Shown piece by piece: positions 27,835-37,997 of a stretch of 64,000 bases of DNA. Below the pieces are notes generated by a model, which did not search any database, was not told the origin of the DNA, and saw only the letters and a program-made list of their open reading frames with translations. Every line of letters starts with the position of its first letter. Within the stretch, counting starts at the first letter, position 1. The position numbers and the translations under genes were made by a program. Source of the DNA: an uncultured Lysobacteraceae bacterium (GTDB lineage Bacteria; Pseudomonadota; Gammaproteobacteria; Xanthomonadales; Xanthomonadaceae); NCBI GenBank assembly GCA_946480825.1, contig CAMLLG010000002.1, positions 48,373 through 112,372 of the forward strand. Direction: 5' to 3'.

Positions 27835-28022
27835 TCCTCGTGACTCCGGCTGTGGCGTGCGCGGGCGGGGGCCCGGCAACGATGGGACGCGAAATTATCG
27901 CATGCCCGCCGTTCCCGGGCGAAACCCGCCGATCCGCGGCCGTCGTGCGTTCCGATGCGGTTTCGGGCGATGCATGACTTCCGGTGGGGTCCAGCCCGCG
28001 ACAGACCGCCTACACTGCCGGG

Positions 28023-29216
28023 ATGTTCACGCGTCTCGACCATGGCCGGTTGCTGCGTTACTCGGGGCTTTTCACCTGGGCCGTGGTCGTGGTGCCGATC
28101 GTTTACTCCGACGCCATGCGCGCCTGGCAGGGGTGGCTTGCCTATTTCGCCTTCGGCTTCACCTACGCATGGCTGGCCCGCGGCCTCGCGGTTCGCCGGT
28201 ATGCCGTGGATTATCTGTTCCTGGTGCTGATGACCCTGAGCGCGATCGGGGTCAGTTATCACACCGAAACCGGTCTCGGCAGCATTCTGCTGATGGTCGC
28301 GGCCTGCGTGCTGCCGTGGATGCTGTCGCTGCCGATGAGCGTCGTCTGGCTGGTCGTCAGCCAGATGGTGATGGTGCCGGTATTCGTGGGACTGATCGGA
28401 CTCCCCATGTTCGAAGGGGTGATGCAGTCGCTGCTGTACGTGGGATTCGCCGGATTCGTGTACGTGACCAGCCTGATCGCACGCCAGCAGGCGATGGCCC
28501 GCGAGGAGCAGCGGCGCCTGAATTCCGAGCTTCGGGCCACCCGCGCTCTGCTCGCCGAGAGCGTCCGCGTCAACGAACGCACGCGCATTTCGCGCGAACT
28601 GCACGATCTGCTGGGTCACCATCTGACCGCGCTCAGCCTGAATCTGGAAGTCGCCAGTCATCTCGCCGAAGGCAAGGTCCAGGAACACGTCTCCCAGGCC
28701 CGCACGCTCGCGAGATTGCTGTTGAGCGACGTGCGCGAGGCGGTCAGTCAGATCCGGGACAGCGACGACATCGACATGGCCGCGACCCTGTTGCCGCTGG
28801 CCGACAATGTGCCCGGATTGCATATCGACATGCGATTGCCGCAGCCGTTCCTGCTGGATGATCCCGAACGCGCCCACGTTTTGCTGCGCTGCACACAGGA
28901 AATCGTCACCAACGTGGTCCGTCACGCCCAGGCCACGACGCTGGTGCTGGAGTACCGGTGGCGGGACGATGGCGTTCAGCTGCAGGCCCGGGACGACGGT
29001 CGCGGTGCCGAAGCGCCGGCCGCGGGCAACGGTCTGCGCGGCATGCGCGAGCGTCTGGCGACCTGCGGCGGCAGCGTCGAGATCGACACGCTCCCCGGCC
29101 GCGGCTTTTCGCTGACGCTCTATCTGCCGGTCGTCCGTGGCACCGAGCGGCAGGCGGGCACGCCGGCGCGACCCGATCCGCCGGGCGCGACGGCGACCGG
29201 GGGAGCGGCGGCATGA
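28023..29216 (+). CDS. DesK/NarX-type sensor histidine kinase (HisKA_3)
   Basis: A 397-aa inner-membrane kinase. Five or six hydrophobic helices fill residues 10-145 with little periplasmic loop, as in DesK. A coiled linker follows, then the phosphoacceptor site RISRELHDLLGHHLTALSLN, the N-box EIVTNVVRHA and the G-boxes DDGRGAE/GNGLRGMRERL. A Pro/Ala-rich tail ends the protein. It is paired with the response regulator 154 bp downstream. A role in sensing membrane state is possible from the DesK layout, but nothing nearby shows the stimulus. Confidence 0.92.
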   Translation: MFTRLDHGRLLRYSGLFTWAVVVVPIVYSDAMRAWQGWLAYFAFGFTYAWLARGLAVRRYAVDYLFLVLMTLSAIGVSYHTETGLGSILLMVAACVLPWMLSLPMSVVWLVVSQMVMVPVFVGLIGLPMFEGVMQSLLYVGFAGFVYVTSLIARQQAMAREEQRRLNSELRATRALLAESVRVNERTRISRELHDLLGHHLTALSLNLEVASHLAEGKVQEHVSQARTLARLLLSDVREAVSQIRDSDDIDMAATLLPLADNVPGLHIDMRLPQPFLLDDPERAHVLLRCTQEIVTNVVRHAQATTLVLEYRWRDDGVQLQARDDGRGAEAPAAGNGLRGMRERLATCGGSVEIDTLPGRGFSLTLYLPVVRGTERQAGTPARPDPPGATATGGAAA

Positions 29217-29370
29217 CGCCCGCCCGCGGGCCGTCGATGCGGCGGCTGCGCCTCCGACCCGCGCTTTTGCGCGTATCCATTCCGGGAGCGGTTCCGCGCC
29301 GCGCCCCATGCGCGGTCCGGCCCGTGGGCCGGCGCGTCAACGGCATCATGATGAGGACACAGGAGGCGAC

Positions 29371-30012
29371 ATGATTCGCGTTTGTCTGGTCGACGATCAG
29401 ACCTTGGTACGCCAGGGCATCCGCTCCCTGCTGGCGCTGGCCGAGGGGATCGAGGTGGTGGCCGAAGCCGCCGATGGCCGCCAGGCGGTCGAGCTCATCC
29501 CGCAGATCCGGCCGGATGTGGTGTTGATGGACATGCGGATGCCGGCGATGTCGGGGCTGGAGGCGCTGCAGGCCCTGAGCCGGCTCGATCAGCTGCCGCC
29601 GACCATCATCCTGACCACGTTCGACGACGATCAGCTGGTCCTGGCCGGGATGAAGGCCGGCGCCAAGGGCTACCTGCTGAAGGACGTGTCGCTGGAGCAA
29701 CTGGTCGGGGCGATCCAGGCCGTGGCCGGCGGCGGCTCGCTGGTCCAGCCCGCCGTCACCCAGCGCCTGCTCTCGGGCCTGGAGCACATGCGCAACGATT
29801 TCGTCAGCCTGGACCGCCCGGATCCGCTGACCGACCGCGAGACCGAGATCCTGCGTTTGATGGCCTCGGGCTTCTCGAACAAGGAAATCGCCAATTCGCT
29901 GGGCGTGGCCGAGGGCACGATCAAGAATCACGTGTCCAACATTCTGTCCAAGCTCGGCGTGCGCGACCGCACCCGTGCGGTGCTGAAGGCCTTCGAGCTG
30001 CAGTTGATCTGA
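29371..30012 (+). CDS. NarL/FixJ-family response regulator
   Basis: A 213-aa transcription factor. The receiver domain has the phosphoacceptor Asp54 (VVLMDMRMP), acidic pocket DD at 8-9, and Lys in GYLLKD. The LuxR-type helix-turn-helix is LTDRETEILRLMASGFSNKEIA with GTIKNHVSNILSKLGVRDR. AGGAGG lies 4 nt before ATG 29371. Partner of the upstream kinase; no target site is evident. Confidence 0.95.
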   Translation: MIRVCLVDDQTLVRQGIRSLLALAEGIEVVAEAADGRQAVELIPQIRPDVVLMDMRMPAMSGLEALQALSRLDQLPPTIILTTFDDDQLVLAGMKAGAKGYLLKDVSLEQLVGAIQAVAGGGSLVQPAVTQRLLSGLEHMRNDFVSLDRPDPLTDRETEILRLMASGFSNKEIANSLGVAEGTIKNHVSNILSKLGVRDRTRAVLKAFELQLI

Positions 30013-30214
30013 TCGGTCCGGTCGCGCCCGCGCAGCATCGCGGGCGCGATGGCCGGAGAATGGCGTCGAGAATGCGGCGTTCCGGGACGGTCGTCGGCCG
30101 CGAACCGCCGCATTCCGCACATGCGCGGCGCGGCCCTCGCCGCGGGCCGGCCTTCCCTGATACGATTCGGGTCTTGCCTGCCATCAGCCGGCATTGGTCC
30201 CGGAGAGCCCCTGA

Positions 30215-31300
30215 ATGACCCGTCTGCTCGAGATCCTGATTTCCCTGGCGATCGTCGCCGCGCTGTTCCTCATCGTCGGCCTCGTGCTGCCGTCCAGTCG
30301 TTATCTGGTCGAGCGGGTCGAAACGAACCGCAAGCTGACCATCGTTTACGAGACCCTGAACAACTTCAGCCGTTTCAAGGATTGGAACGCGATCCCGCTG
30401 CGCGACCCGAAGATGAAGACCCGTATTTCCGGCCCCGAATCGGGCGTCGGTGCGGAATTCCACTACGATTCTGAAAAATCCGAAGTCGGCACCGGCACCT
30501 GGAAGATCGTCGAGAGCGTGCCGAACGAACTGGTCGCCATCCAGATCGACAACGACCGTCAGGGCCACGGCAAACGCACCGAGTTCAGGCTGAAGCCGAC
30601 CGGCAAGAACAACCGCAACGTCGAGATCGCGCAGAGCTACAAGGTCGATTACGGCTGGAACCTGATCGGTCGTTACGCCGGTCTCTACGTGCGCAGTCAC
30701 GTCGGCGACGACATGAAGTTCGGCCTGGCCAAGCTCAGCAACATGCTGGCCTCGATTCCGAATATCGATCACACCGTATACGGCGAGAAGCTGACGGGCC
30801 TGTCGCTGGTCGACGTCCCCGCCGAGCATCTGCTGTCGGTGCCCTCGGGCAGCGTGAAGTTCGACGATGTCGAGATCGAAAAATCGATGCGCGCCAACCT
30901 GGAATGGATCAACCGCACCATCGCCGCCAACGGCCTGGTCGCCACCGGTCCGATGCGCATCGTCACCAACGAACAGGGTCGCGATACCTACAGCTTCGAC
31001 GTGGTTCTGCCGGTGCGCAAGGCCGACACCGCCGAAGCCGCCGCCACCGCGACCACCGAACTGACGGGCCTGACCCTGCAGGGCCCGGTGAAGTACAAGC
31101 TGGTGCCCGCACGTCGCGCCGTCACCGCCAAGTTCACCGGCTACATCCGCGAACTCGAGAACGTGCGCAACGCGCTGCGCGCCTGGTCTGGCCCGCGCGG
31201 TTACGAGATCACCGAGCGCCCGTACGAGGTTTACGACAGCGGCATCGAAGGCGCGTTCAAGGAAGACGGCAAGTTCACCGCCTATTGGGCGATCAAGTAA
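30215..31300 (+). CDS. Membrane-anchored SRPBCC protein with C-terminal GyrI-like domain
   Basis: A 361-aa protein. One N-terminal membrane helix (LLEILISLAIVAALFLIVGLVL) is followed by a START/polyketide-cyclase-like domain (about 40-185, with FSRFKDWNAIPLRDP and GPESGVGAEFHY). The C-terminal half (about 200-361) resembles GyrI/AraC-effector small-ligand domains. GGAGAG precedes the ATG. Ligand and role unknown. The 200 bp between the response regulator and this gene contain nothing recognisable. Confidence 0.8.
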   Translation: MTRLLEILISLAIVAALFLIVGLVLPSSRYLVERVETNRKLTIVYETLNNFSRFKDWNAIPLRDPKMKTRISGPESGVGAEFHYDSEKSEVGTGTWKIVESVPNELVAIQIDNDRQGHGKRTEFRLKPTGKNNRNVEIAQSYKVDYGWNLIGRYAGLYVRSHVGDDMKFGLAKLSNMLASIPNIDHTVYGEKLTGLSLVDVPAEHLLSVPSGSVKFDDVEIEKSMRANLEWINRTIAANGLVATGPMRIVTNEQGRDTYSFDVVLPVRKADTAEAAATATTELTGLTLQGPVKYKLVPARRAVTAKFTGYIRELENVRNALRAWSGPRGYEITERPYEVYDSGIEGAFKEDGKFTAYWAIK

Positions 31301-31429
31301 GGCGCCAGAACGCGAAGTCATCCGTCGGATCATCCGACCGATACCGCAAGGCACCACCGAAGCGCCGCTCGATGCGGCGCTTCGCTTTTGGGGCGATCCG
31401 TTCCGCGACGCCACATCCGGAGTTTGCGC

Positions 31430-31789
31430 ATGACCACACCCCACAGCATCCATGGCGCATTCGCGGCCTCGGGCGCGGTGCTGGCCGCTGCGGGCGTCGC
31501 GCTGTCGGCCTACGCCGCGCATGCCGCCGAGGGCGACGTGCGCGCCAGCCTGTCGTCGGCCGCGCTGTTCGCGCTGGTCCATGGGGTCGCGCTCGCCGCG
31601 CTGTCGCGGCAGACGCCCCGCCGCATCGGCACGGTCGCGCTCGCCGCGCTGCTGCTCGGCACGGCGTTGTTCTCCGGTGCGCTGGTCGGTGCCCATTTTT
31701 TCGCGCTGTCGACGCGTCCGGCCCCGATCGGCGGCATGCTGATGATCGGCGGTTGGCTGCTGTACGCTGTGGACGCCTTCCGCCGCTGA
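31430..31789 (+). CDS. DUF423 (YgdD-like) membrane protein
   Basis: A 119-aa inner-membrane protein with four predicted helices. The start SIHGAFAASGAVLAAAGVALSAYAAHA and the segment LFSGALVGAHFFAL are typical of the DUF423/YgdD family, whose role is unknown. It lies 12 bp upstream of the glycosylase gene and is probably cotranscribed with it. Confidence 0.85.
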   Translation: MTTPHSIHGAFAASGAVLAAAGVALSAYAAHAAEGDVRASLSSAALFALVHGVALAALSRQTPRRIGTVALAALLLGTALFSGALVGAHFFALSTRPAPIGGMLMIGGWLLYAVDAFRR

Positions 31790-31801
31790 GGTCTCGCCGA
31801 G

Positions 31802-32476
31802 ATGCCGCGCTACGCTCGTGGATTCGATACCGAGGCCGCCTACGCGCATCTCGCCAAGCGCGACCGCAAACTCGGGACATGGATGAAACGGATCGGCCCG
31901 CTCGATCCCGATCCGCGCTGGCGCAAACCGTTCGATCCGGTCGATGCCCTGGCCCGAGCGATTCTGTACCAGCAACTCAGCGGCAAGGCCGCCGCGACGA
32001 TCGTGGGCCGCGTGGAAGCCGCGATCGGCAGCGAGCGTTTCCACTGCGACACGCTCGCGCGCTGCGACGACGCCACGCTCCGCGCCTGCGGCGTTTCCGG
32101 CAACAAACTGCTGGCCTTGCGCGACCTGGCCCTGCGCGAATCGCGCGGCGAGATTCCCGATCTGCGGCGGATGTCGACGATGGACGACGCCGCCATCGTC
32201 GCCGCGCTGGTGCCGGTGCGCGGGATCGGTCGCTGGACCGTGGAGATGATGCTGATGTTCCGGCTGGGCCGCCCGGACGTGTTGCCGATCGACGATCTCG
32301 GCATCCGCAAGGGCGCGCAGCGCGTCGACAAGACGGACGAGATGCCGACGCCGAAAGCGCTGGCCGAACGCGGCGAACGCTGGGGGCCTTATCGCAGCTA
32401 CGCCAGCGTGTATCTGTGGCGGATCGCCGATTTCGCGGCGCAGACGACGACGGCGACGAAACGCTCGCAGGATTGA
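31802..32476 (+). CDS. DNA-3-methyladenine glycosylase II, AlkA-like
   Basis: A 224-aa HhH-GPD base-excision glycosylase. ALARAILYQQLSGKAAATI is the start of the catalytic domain, the helix-hairpin-helix is VPVRGIGRWTVEMML and the catalytic Asp is in VLPIDDLGIRKG. It lacks the N-terminal extra domain of E. coli AlkA, like the shorter yeast Mag-type enzymes. It removes alkylated purines from DNA. Confidence 0.93.
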   Translation: MPRYARGFDTEAAYAHLAKRDRKLGTWMKRIGPLDPDPRWRKPFDPVDALARAILYQQLSGKAAATIVGRVEAAIGSERFHCDTLARCDDATLRACGVSGNKLLALRDLALRESRGEIPDLRRMSTMDDAAIVAALVPVRGIGRWTVEMMLMFRLGRPDVLPIDDLGIRKGAQRVDKTDEMPTPKALAERGERWGPYRSYASVYLWRIADFAAQTTTATKRSQD

Positions 32477-32492
32477 ACCGCGGGACGCAGTT

Positions 32493-33524
32493 TCAACCCG
32501 CGAGCAGGCGGCGTTTCCAGCGCAGCGCGGGTCGTTCGACGAGGAACCACGACAGCGCCGCGCAGGCGAATGCCAGTGCGCTCGCGGCGATCGTGTTCGC
32601 GAGCACCGTGGTCGCGCCGAGCACCAGCGCCAGCTGCTGCATCGGCCAACCGTAGAGATACAGCCCGTAGGACAGGTCGTTGCGTTCGATCCGCGGCAGC
32701 CGCGGCAGGAACGCGAGGCAGAAGGTGCCGTAAACGACCAGCGCGAAATAGACCGGAACGAAGCCGAGCGTGCCGCGGCCGATGGCCGCCAGACCCAGCA
32801 GCGGCAGCAGCGGCCACCACGACAGGCGGATGCGCGCGCGCCACGTCCACAGCAGGGTTCCGGTGATGAAGAACGCGGTCACCCAGACCAGATAGGCGAG
32901 ATGTTCCTGCAGCGGCGCCCGCAGCCACGCGAACGCCGCGGTGCCCGCGATCGCCAGCATCCAGGCGGGCAGATAGCGCCACGGCCGCAGCATGCCCAGG
33001 GCGCCGGCCGCGAGCAGCGCCAGATACAGCCGGCCCTCGATCGGCAGCGTCCACAGCGAGCCGTTCGCGGCGGTGCGCGGCAATGTCTCGAACACGCCGG
33101 GCAGCCAGAATTCCGCGCGCCACAGGGTCGCGTTCGCCCACAGATAGCGCCAGGTCGCGGCATCGCGCCAGTAGTCGGCCGCGGTGGTGAGCAGCGGCCC
33201 GAGCACGCAGACGGTCAATGCGACGCACACGATCAGCGCCGGATAGATGCGCAGCGCGCGCGCCAGCAGGAATTCGCGCCAGCCGTTGCGTTCGCAACTG
33301 GCGGCGACGAGAAATCCGCTGATGACGAAGAACACGTCGACCGCGAACGCGCCGGCAGATTTCGACAGCGTCAGGCGCGCGAAATGATCGTTGCCGGCGG
33401 TGCCGGTGATCGCCCAGGCATGGCTCCAGATCACCAGCCAGGCGGCGATCAGGCGGATCAGATTGAAGTGATTGCGTCCGCTGGCCCAGGCATGGTCCAG
33501 CGTCGGGCTGACGGAAAATCTCAT
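32493..33524 (-). CDS. Acyltransferase-3 family membrane protein
   Basis: A 343-aa protein with about ten membrane helices. The N-terminus NHFNLIRLIAAWLVIWSHAWAI has the invariant His and RLIAA pattern of the family, and VDVFFVISGFLVAAS is the second conserved motif. Members acetylate sugars of surface polysaccharides or peptidoglycan. It is the last gene of the seven-gene operon and overlaps the preceding stop by ATGA. Confidence 0.9.
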   Translation of the reverse strand: MRFSVSPTLDHAWASGRNHFNLIRLIAAWLVIWSHAWAITGTAGNDHFARLTLSKSAGAFAVDVFFVISGFLVAASCERNGWREFLLARALRIYPALIVCVALTVCVLGPLLTTAADYWRDAATWRYLWANATLWRAEFWLPGVFETLPRTAANGSLWTLPIEGRLYLALLAAGALGMLRPWRYLPAWMLAIAGTAAFAWLRAPLQEHLAYLVWVTAFFITGTLLWTWRARIRLSWWPLLPLLGLAAIGRGTLGFVPVYFALVVYGTFCLAFLPRLPRIERNDLSYGLYLYGWPMQQLALVLGATTVLANTIAASALAFACAALSWFLVERPALRWKRRLLAG

Positions 33525-34102
33525 TCCTTCGGTTTGCCGGGCAGCAGTTCGATCCCGGTTTCGAGCGACAACACGATGTCGCGCGAGGGATCGCGGATGG
33601 TGGCGAGCACGCGGTATCGCCCCGGTTTGTCGTGGGGCTCGAACTCGATGCGCATATCCACCGGCGACAATTGCACGACCTTGTGGGCTGTCGGCACGCT
33701 TTCAGCGAGGGGGATGTCCGTGTATTCGCCATAGGTGCTGCCGTCAGGCGCGACGATCCGCAGATCCATGCGTGCCGGGCATACGCTTCCGGCGGGTTTG
33801 TCGGCGGCGCATCCGGAGTAGACGATGATGGTCGAGACTGTATCGCCGCGCCGTGCCTCGCCGGCCGCAGTCAATCTCGGCGCATGCGCGGCCGGTGTAG
33901 TGTTCCATTCGTGTAGGAAGCGTTCCGCCTCGGCGGAAGATACGACATGCATCAACGCGGAAAAGCCGCGGTCGGATGCTTCGTTCGTGTGCGGACGAGG
34001 CGCTTCGTGTACGAGGGGCGGCTCGGGCGATTGCGCATGCGCGGGCAGGTTCAGCAACGCAACGAGCAGCGACATGAGCAGGGCAGACGGCATTTCGTTC
34101 AT
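33521..34102 (-). CDS. Predicted periplasmic protein, unknown function
   Basis: A 193-aa protein with a Sec signal peptide (LLMSLLVALLNLPAHAQ). The mature part ends in a beta-rich domain (RMDLRIVAPDGSTYGEYTDIPLA, GRYRVLATIRDPSRDIVLSLETGIEL) that could be an immunoglobulin-like fold. AGGAAGGA lies 6 nt before ATG 34102. It overlaps both neighbouring genes by ATGA. I do not recognise the family. Confidence 0.75.
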   Translation of the reverse strand: MNEMPSALLMSLLVALLNLPAHAQSPEPPLVHEAPRPHTNEASDRGFSALMHVVSSAEAERFLHEWNTTPAAHAPRLTAAGEARRGDTVSTIIVYSGCAADKPAGSVCPARMDLRIVAPDGSTYGEYTDIPLAESVPTAHKVVQLSPVDMRIEFEPHDKPGRYRVLATIRDPSRDIVLSLETGIELLPGKPKE

Positions 34103-34902
34103 GGCGATCCTTCCTGATGGCACCAGTGCCACGGCTCGTAGACGATGCCGTGCGGATTGTCGCGCGGGAAACTCATGCGGAATCCGTGCGCGATCGCACG
34201 GTCGCGCAGCCAGACGAAAGCGTCGGTGTTTTCGAACGATTCCTCCGCGGGCGGTTCGCCGGGCGTGCCGATGTCGAGCGCGCGTCCACCGTGATGTTCG
34301 CTGAAGCCCGGCGCGGCGTTGACGGTGAGGATCTCGGCGACGCTCAGCCCGCGTGCGCGCTTGCGCGCGAAGATGCCCAATTGATAATCGTGGCTGCGAT
34401 AGCCGGAAATCGCTTCGAGCACGACGCCGTCGCGCTGCGCCGCAGTGCGCAGCCGCGCCCACGCGCGCGCGGCGCCGGGGTGCAGCCACAGCGGACGCCG
34501 ATAGCGGTCGAAGCCCGCGTGCGCCAGCCACGCGGGCTCCGGCACCAGCGGCAGCGCGGTGCGCGCGGCGTAGTCTTCGGCATCGAGACCGAGCGCATCG
34601 AGGCGGTCGCGCAGCGCATGCGACGGCAGCGCCGCGGGGGCGCGTGCGCCCGCGTGCGGCAGCGGCGCGTCCAACGCATCCAGCGCCGCGTCCAGACCGG
34701 ATTCGCGGCTCCAGTGCGGGTCCAATCCGAGCCAGCCTTCCGGCAGCATCGCGGCGAGATAACGTCCATCGCGCTTGCGCCGCAGCACCCACTGCGCGCG
34801 CGCCAGACTGCGCGCATCGCGATTGCTGCGCGCGCGCAGCAGCCAGGCGGGCCAGGCTTCCAGCGTGGCGGTGTTCAGCAGGATGCGGGGCAGGGGACGC
34901 AT
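34099..34902 (-). CDS. VanY-like D-alanyl-D-alanine carboxypeptidase (M15B)
   Basis: A 267-aa protein (ATG 34902; GTG 34908 also fits). The C-terminal half has the M15 zinc site: SGYRSHDYQLGIF, SEHHGGRALDIG with ligands His and Asp, and EPWHWCH with the last His. The N-terminal 130 residues are poorly conserved. No signal peptide is visible, so export is unclear; an uncleaved or missed leader is possible. It acts on the peptide stem of peptidoglycan in known relatives. Confidence 0.85.
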   Translation of the reverse strand: MRPLPRILLNTATLEAWPAWLLRARSNRDARSLARAQWVLRRKRDGRYLAAMLPEGWLGLDPHWSRESGLDAALDALDAPLPHAGARAPAALPSHALRDRLDALGLDAEDYAARTALPLVPEPAWLAHAGFDRYRRPLWLHPGAARAWARLRTAAQRDGVVLEAISGYRSHDYQLGIFARKRARGLSVAEILTVNAAPGFSEHHGGRALDIGTPGEPPAEESFENTDAFVWLRDRAIAHGFRMSFPRDNPHGIVYEPWHWCHQEGSP

Positions 34903-34911
34903 CCGCACAGA

Positions 34912-35436
34912 TTAGCGTCGACCACCTGCTCCCGCCACGGCCTTCAACGCATCCAGCAGGGCCTGCGGTTTCTCCAGGCTCAACAGCAGCATGCGGCCGC
35001 CGCGTTCGGGCAGGGCCAGCACTTTCCTGCGGTCGGTCAGCAGCAGGAAGCCGCGCGAGCGATCGCGCAACCGGAAATGTCCGGCATGGAAGCCCGGCAG
35101 CGACGTTCCGAAGGTCTTGAACATCGGGCGCAGGGCGGTGGCCGTGGAAAGATCGACGATGCGTGCGGCATCGAGATCGAGTTCGGCCACGCGCACGTCC
35201 GCGGTATGCAGGCTGCCGGCGATGCGCAGGCGATCGTCTTCCAATGTCACCCGACGCCGCCGGATCAGCGCGACCAGCAGCACCATGGCGAGCGCGATCG
35301 GGATCGTCAGCAACCACAGCCGCGGTTCTTCGCGGGCGGCGAAGGCCAGACCGATCAGGCCGGCGGCCAAGCCCAGCGCGGGGAGGAGGGCGACCCGGCG
35401 CGGATCGGGCGCGACCACGGCGAATGCGCAGCGCAT
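34912..35436 (-). CDS. Membrane protein with PH-like (YdbT/DUF-type) C-terminal domain
   Basis: A 174-aa protein. Two hydrophobic helices (ALLPALGLAAGLIGLAFA, LWLLTIPIALAMVLLVALI) are followed by a beta-rich domain (VTLEDDRLRIAGSLHTADVRV, RSRGFLLLTDRRKVLALP) that looks like a bacterial PH-type domain. Start ATG 35436 comes 2 bp after the hydrolase stop. The domain assignment is moderate. Confidence 0.7.
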   Translation of the reverse strand: MRCAFAVVAPDPRRVALLPALGLAAGLIGLAFAAREEPRLWLLTIPIALAMVLLVALIRRRRVTLEDDRLRIAGSLHTADVRVAELDLDAARIVDLSTATALRPMFKTFGTSLPGFHAGHFRLRDRSRGFLLLTDRRKVLALPERGGRMLLLSLEKPQALLDALKAVAGAGGRR

Positions 35437-35438
35437 CG

Positions 35439-36890
35439 TCAGCGTGCCCGCTTGCCGCCCTGCGCCGAGATCCATCCGGCGACATCGGCGATCAGTTCCG
35501 GGGCGACATGCCCCGGCGTCGCGTAGTCCTGCAGCGTGCCTTCGCCGGGAATCGCGAGGTGGTTCAGGGTCTCGTAGAGCTTGAAGGTGGTCTGCGGATC
35601 GCCGCCGAAGGCGCCGCGCCAGCGCTGCCAGTCGGCGTCGACCACCTGCAGATCGCGCGCGCCCTGCAGGAACAGCAGCGGCTGTTTCGTCGCGCGCGCC
35701 TCGACGACCGGATCCACCGCTTCCATGCTGCGCCAATAGCCGGTGGAAAGGCCCAGCGGTGCGTCGGCGCCGGAGACTTCATCGCCGCGGCGCACCGCCG
35801 CGATCCGGGCCATGAGTTTCGCGATCTCGGCGTTCTCGGCATCGTCGGTCTTGCCGTCGTCGAGCACCGCCATCCGCCGGTTCTGTTCGAGCAGGATGTC
35901 GAGCAGCGGCCGCGACGGTGCGGCCAGCAGGATCAGCCCGGCGATCCGCGGATCGCGCGTGCCGATGCGCGGCGCCAGCATGCCGCCGAGGCTGTGGCCG
36001 AGCACGAACACGCGATCGGGATCGATGCGCGGCCGGGTGCGCAGCAGGGCGACGGCAGCCAATGCATCGTCGGTGGTTTCCAGATCGATGGTGCCGCCGT
36101 CGGCGAAGTCCTGCGGCCGCGCGCGCGTGCGCTTCTCGTAGCGCAGCACCGCGATGCCGCGTTCGGCCAGACCGCGGGCGATGTCCAGAAATGGTTTATT
36201 GGGGCCGATGCTCTGGTCCCGATCCTGCGGGCCGGAGCCGTGCACCAGCACCACCGCGGCGACCGGGCCATCGCCCTTGGGCATCGACAGCGTCGCCGGC
36301 AATCCGTTGGTCTCGTCGCCGATGCGCAGTTCGGTCTCGGCGTAATTCGCGTCTTCCGGCGGCGGCGCTGCGGCCGGCCGCGCGGCGGTCTGCGCCGGGC
36401 GGATCGCGAATCCGGAGACCCTGCGCTCGGCATCGAAGGCGATGAAGGCCTTCAGTTCGCCGCGTTCGTACCGCAGCGGAATGGTGATCAGCGCGCCGTC
36501 GTCGCGGATATCCGCGACGGGTTCGCCGCGAGCCTGCAATGCGCCGATCTGGGTCTGCACCGCGGTCCAACCCTGGGTCAATTGCTCCGCGCTGACCGCC
36601 GCGGCCATCTTCGCGTCGAAACGGGCGTGGATCGCGGCGAAATCGCCGGCCTCCATCCGGTCGAGCAGGGCCAGCGCCTCGCGCACCGGGTCGAATGCAG
36701 GCTGCGCTTCCGCGGCCTGCGCCGATGGGGGCTGCGCCGCGGCATCCTGGGCCTGCGCGCGTCCCACCCATGCGGCACCGATGCCGAGGGCCAGCAGCAG
36801 CGCCGACAGCAGCGCGGCGCGCGGGGCGATCCGGCGCCCGCCCCCGCGCGTGCCGCGGCGGCGTTCGATCAGTTCGATCACGTGGATCAT
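35439..36890 (-). CDS. Exported alpha/beta hydrolase with DUF3887-like N-terminal domain
   Basis: A 483-aa protein. A basic N-terminus and one hydrophobic segment ([22 protein letters not shown]) give an export signal or anchor. Residues about 65-150 resemble the DUF3887 domain. The hydrolase fold follows, with oxyanion motif [11 protein letters not shown], nucleophile Ser in [10 protein letters not shown], and a C-terminal His in [12 protein letters not shown]. Its start overlaps the Arc-like gene stop (ATGA). Substrate unknown, possibly acyl esters of the envelope. Confidence 0.85.
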   Translation of the reverse strand: MIHVIELIERRRGTRGGGRRIAPRAALLSALLLALGIGAAWVGRAQAQDAAAQPPSAQAAEAQPAFDPVREALALLDRMEAGDFAAIHARFDAKMAAAVSAEQLTQGWTAVQTQIGALQARGEPVADIRDDGALITIPLRYERGELKAFIAFDAERRVSGFAIRPAQTAARPAAAPPPEDANYAETELRIGDETNGLPATLSMPKGDGPVAAVVLVHGSGPQDRDQSIGPNKPFLDIARGLAERGIAVLRYEKRTRARPQDFADGGTIDLETTDDALAAVALLRTRPRIDPDRVFVLGHSLGGMLAPRIGTRDPRIAGLILLAAPSRPLLDILLEQNRRMAVLDDGKTDDAENAEIAKLMARIAAVRRGDEVSGADAPLGLSTGYWRSMEAVDPVVEARATKQPLLFLQGARDLQVVDADWQRWRGAFGGDPQTTFKLYETLNHLAIPGEGTLQDYATPGHVAPELIADVAGWISAQGGKRAR

Positions 36891-37087
36891 GCGTCTTCTC
36901 CGGAAGTGGGGGGCGACGACGGCGCGCCGTCGTCGGGTGCCTTCAGCCGCCCGGCCTTGCGCAGCGCATCGCGCAGCACGTATTCGATCTGAGCGTTGAG
37001 GCTGCGCAACTCGTCGTCGGCCCAACGCTGCGCGGCCGCGAGGATCTCGGCGTTGATGCGCAGCGGATAGGCCTTTTTCTCGCTCAC
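36887..37087 (-). CDS. Arc-family ribbon-helix-helix repressor
   Basis: A 66-aa DNA-binding protein. The start is GTG 37087. [19 protein letters not shown] gives the beta ribbon and helix A of the ribbon-helix-helix fold, and [18 protein letters not shown] is helix B. The last 15 residues are disordered. It follows the SPFH gene by 16 bp and overlaps the hydrolase. It is a good candidate to bind the palindrome at 37998-38018 and repress its own operon. Confidence 0.85.
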   Translation of the reverse strand: MSEKKAYPLRINAEILAAAQRWADDELRSLNAQIEYVLRDALRKAGRLKAPDDGAPSSPPTSGEDA

Positions 37088-37103
37088 GATGCGATCCCGC
37101 CGG

Positions 37104-37964
37104 TCAGTACAGCGAACCGGCGTTGACGATCGGCTGGGTCGAACGCTCGCCGCAGAGCACGACCAGCAGATTGCTGACCATCTGCGCCTTGCGCTCCTCG
37201 TCCAGATGCACGACGCCGTTCTTCTGCAGCTCGGCGAGCGCCATTTCGACCATGCCCACCGCACCGTGCACGATCCGCGTGCGCGCGGCGATGATCGCGT
37301 TGGCCTGCTGGCGCTGCAGCATCGCCTGGGCGATCTCGGGCGCGTAGGCGAGGTGGCTGATGCGCGAATCCAGCACTTTCACGCCGGCGTCGGCCAGACG
37401 CTCCTGCAGTTCTTCCATGAGGTGCTTCGATACTTCCGCGGCATGGCTGCGCAGCGCGAGCTGGCCGTCTTCGTGCTGGTCGTAGGGATAGCTGGTGGCC
37501 ATCGTGCGCACCGCCGATTCCGACTGGATGTGCACGAAGCTTTCGTAGTCGTCGACGTTGTACACGGCTTCGGCACTGTCGACGACCTGCCAGACGATGA
37601 CCGCCGCGATCTCGATCGGGCTGCCGTCCAGTTCGTTGACCTTGAGCTTGCTGCTCTCGAAATTGCGCACCCGAAGCGAGACCTTCTTCTTGCCGTAGAA
37701 GGGGTTGTTCCAGCGCAGGCCGTTGTCTTTCACCGTGCCTACGTATTTGCCGAACAGATCGAGCACCGCGGCCTGATTGGGTTCCACCTTGTACAGACCC
37801 AGCATCAGGAAGATCGCGCCCAGGACCAGGGCGATGCCGGCGATCCAGCCCAGCGTGCCGTCCTCGGCGCTGGTGGCGATCAGCCACGCGCCGATGGCGA
37901 CGGCCGCGACCAGCAGGAGCAGCACCGGAATGCCGGGGAGGGAACGGGAGGGGTTTTCTTTCAT
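37104..37964 (-). CDS. SPFH/Band 7 domain membrane protein
   Basis: A 286-aa protein. Two membrane helices ([41 protein letters not shown]) precede the SPFH domain ([29 protein letters not shown] to about residue 230) and a helical C-terminus. SPFH proteins form large ring assemblies that organise membrane domains or regulate proteases. It is the first gene of the seven-gene envelope operon and is paired with an Arc repressor, an arrangement I have seen elsewhere. Confidence 0.92.
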   Translation of the reverse strand: MKENPSRSLPGIPVLLLLVAAVAIGAWLIATSAEDGTLGWIAGIALVLGAIFLMLGLYKVEPNQAAVLDLFGKYVGTVKDNGLRWNNPFYGKKKVSLRVRNFESSKLKVNELDGSPIEIAAVIVWQVVDSAEAVYNVDDYESFVHIQSESAVRTMATSYPYDQHEDGQLALRSHAAEVSKHLMEELQERLADAGVKVLDSRISHLAYAPEIAQAMLQRQQANAIIAARTRIVHGAVGMVEMALAELQKNGVVHLDEERKAQMVSNLLVVLCGERSTQPIVNAGSLY

Positions 37965-37997
37965 GGCGGCGACTCGTGGTGGGTGGCGAATGATGAT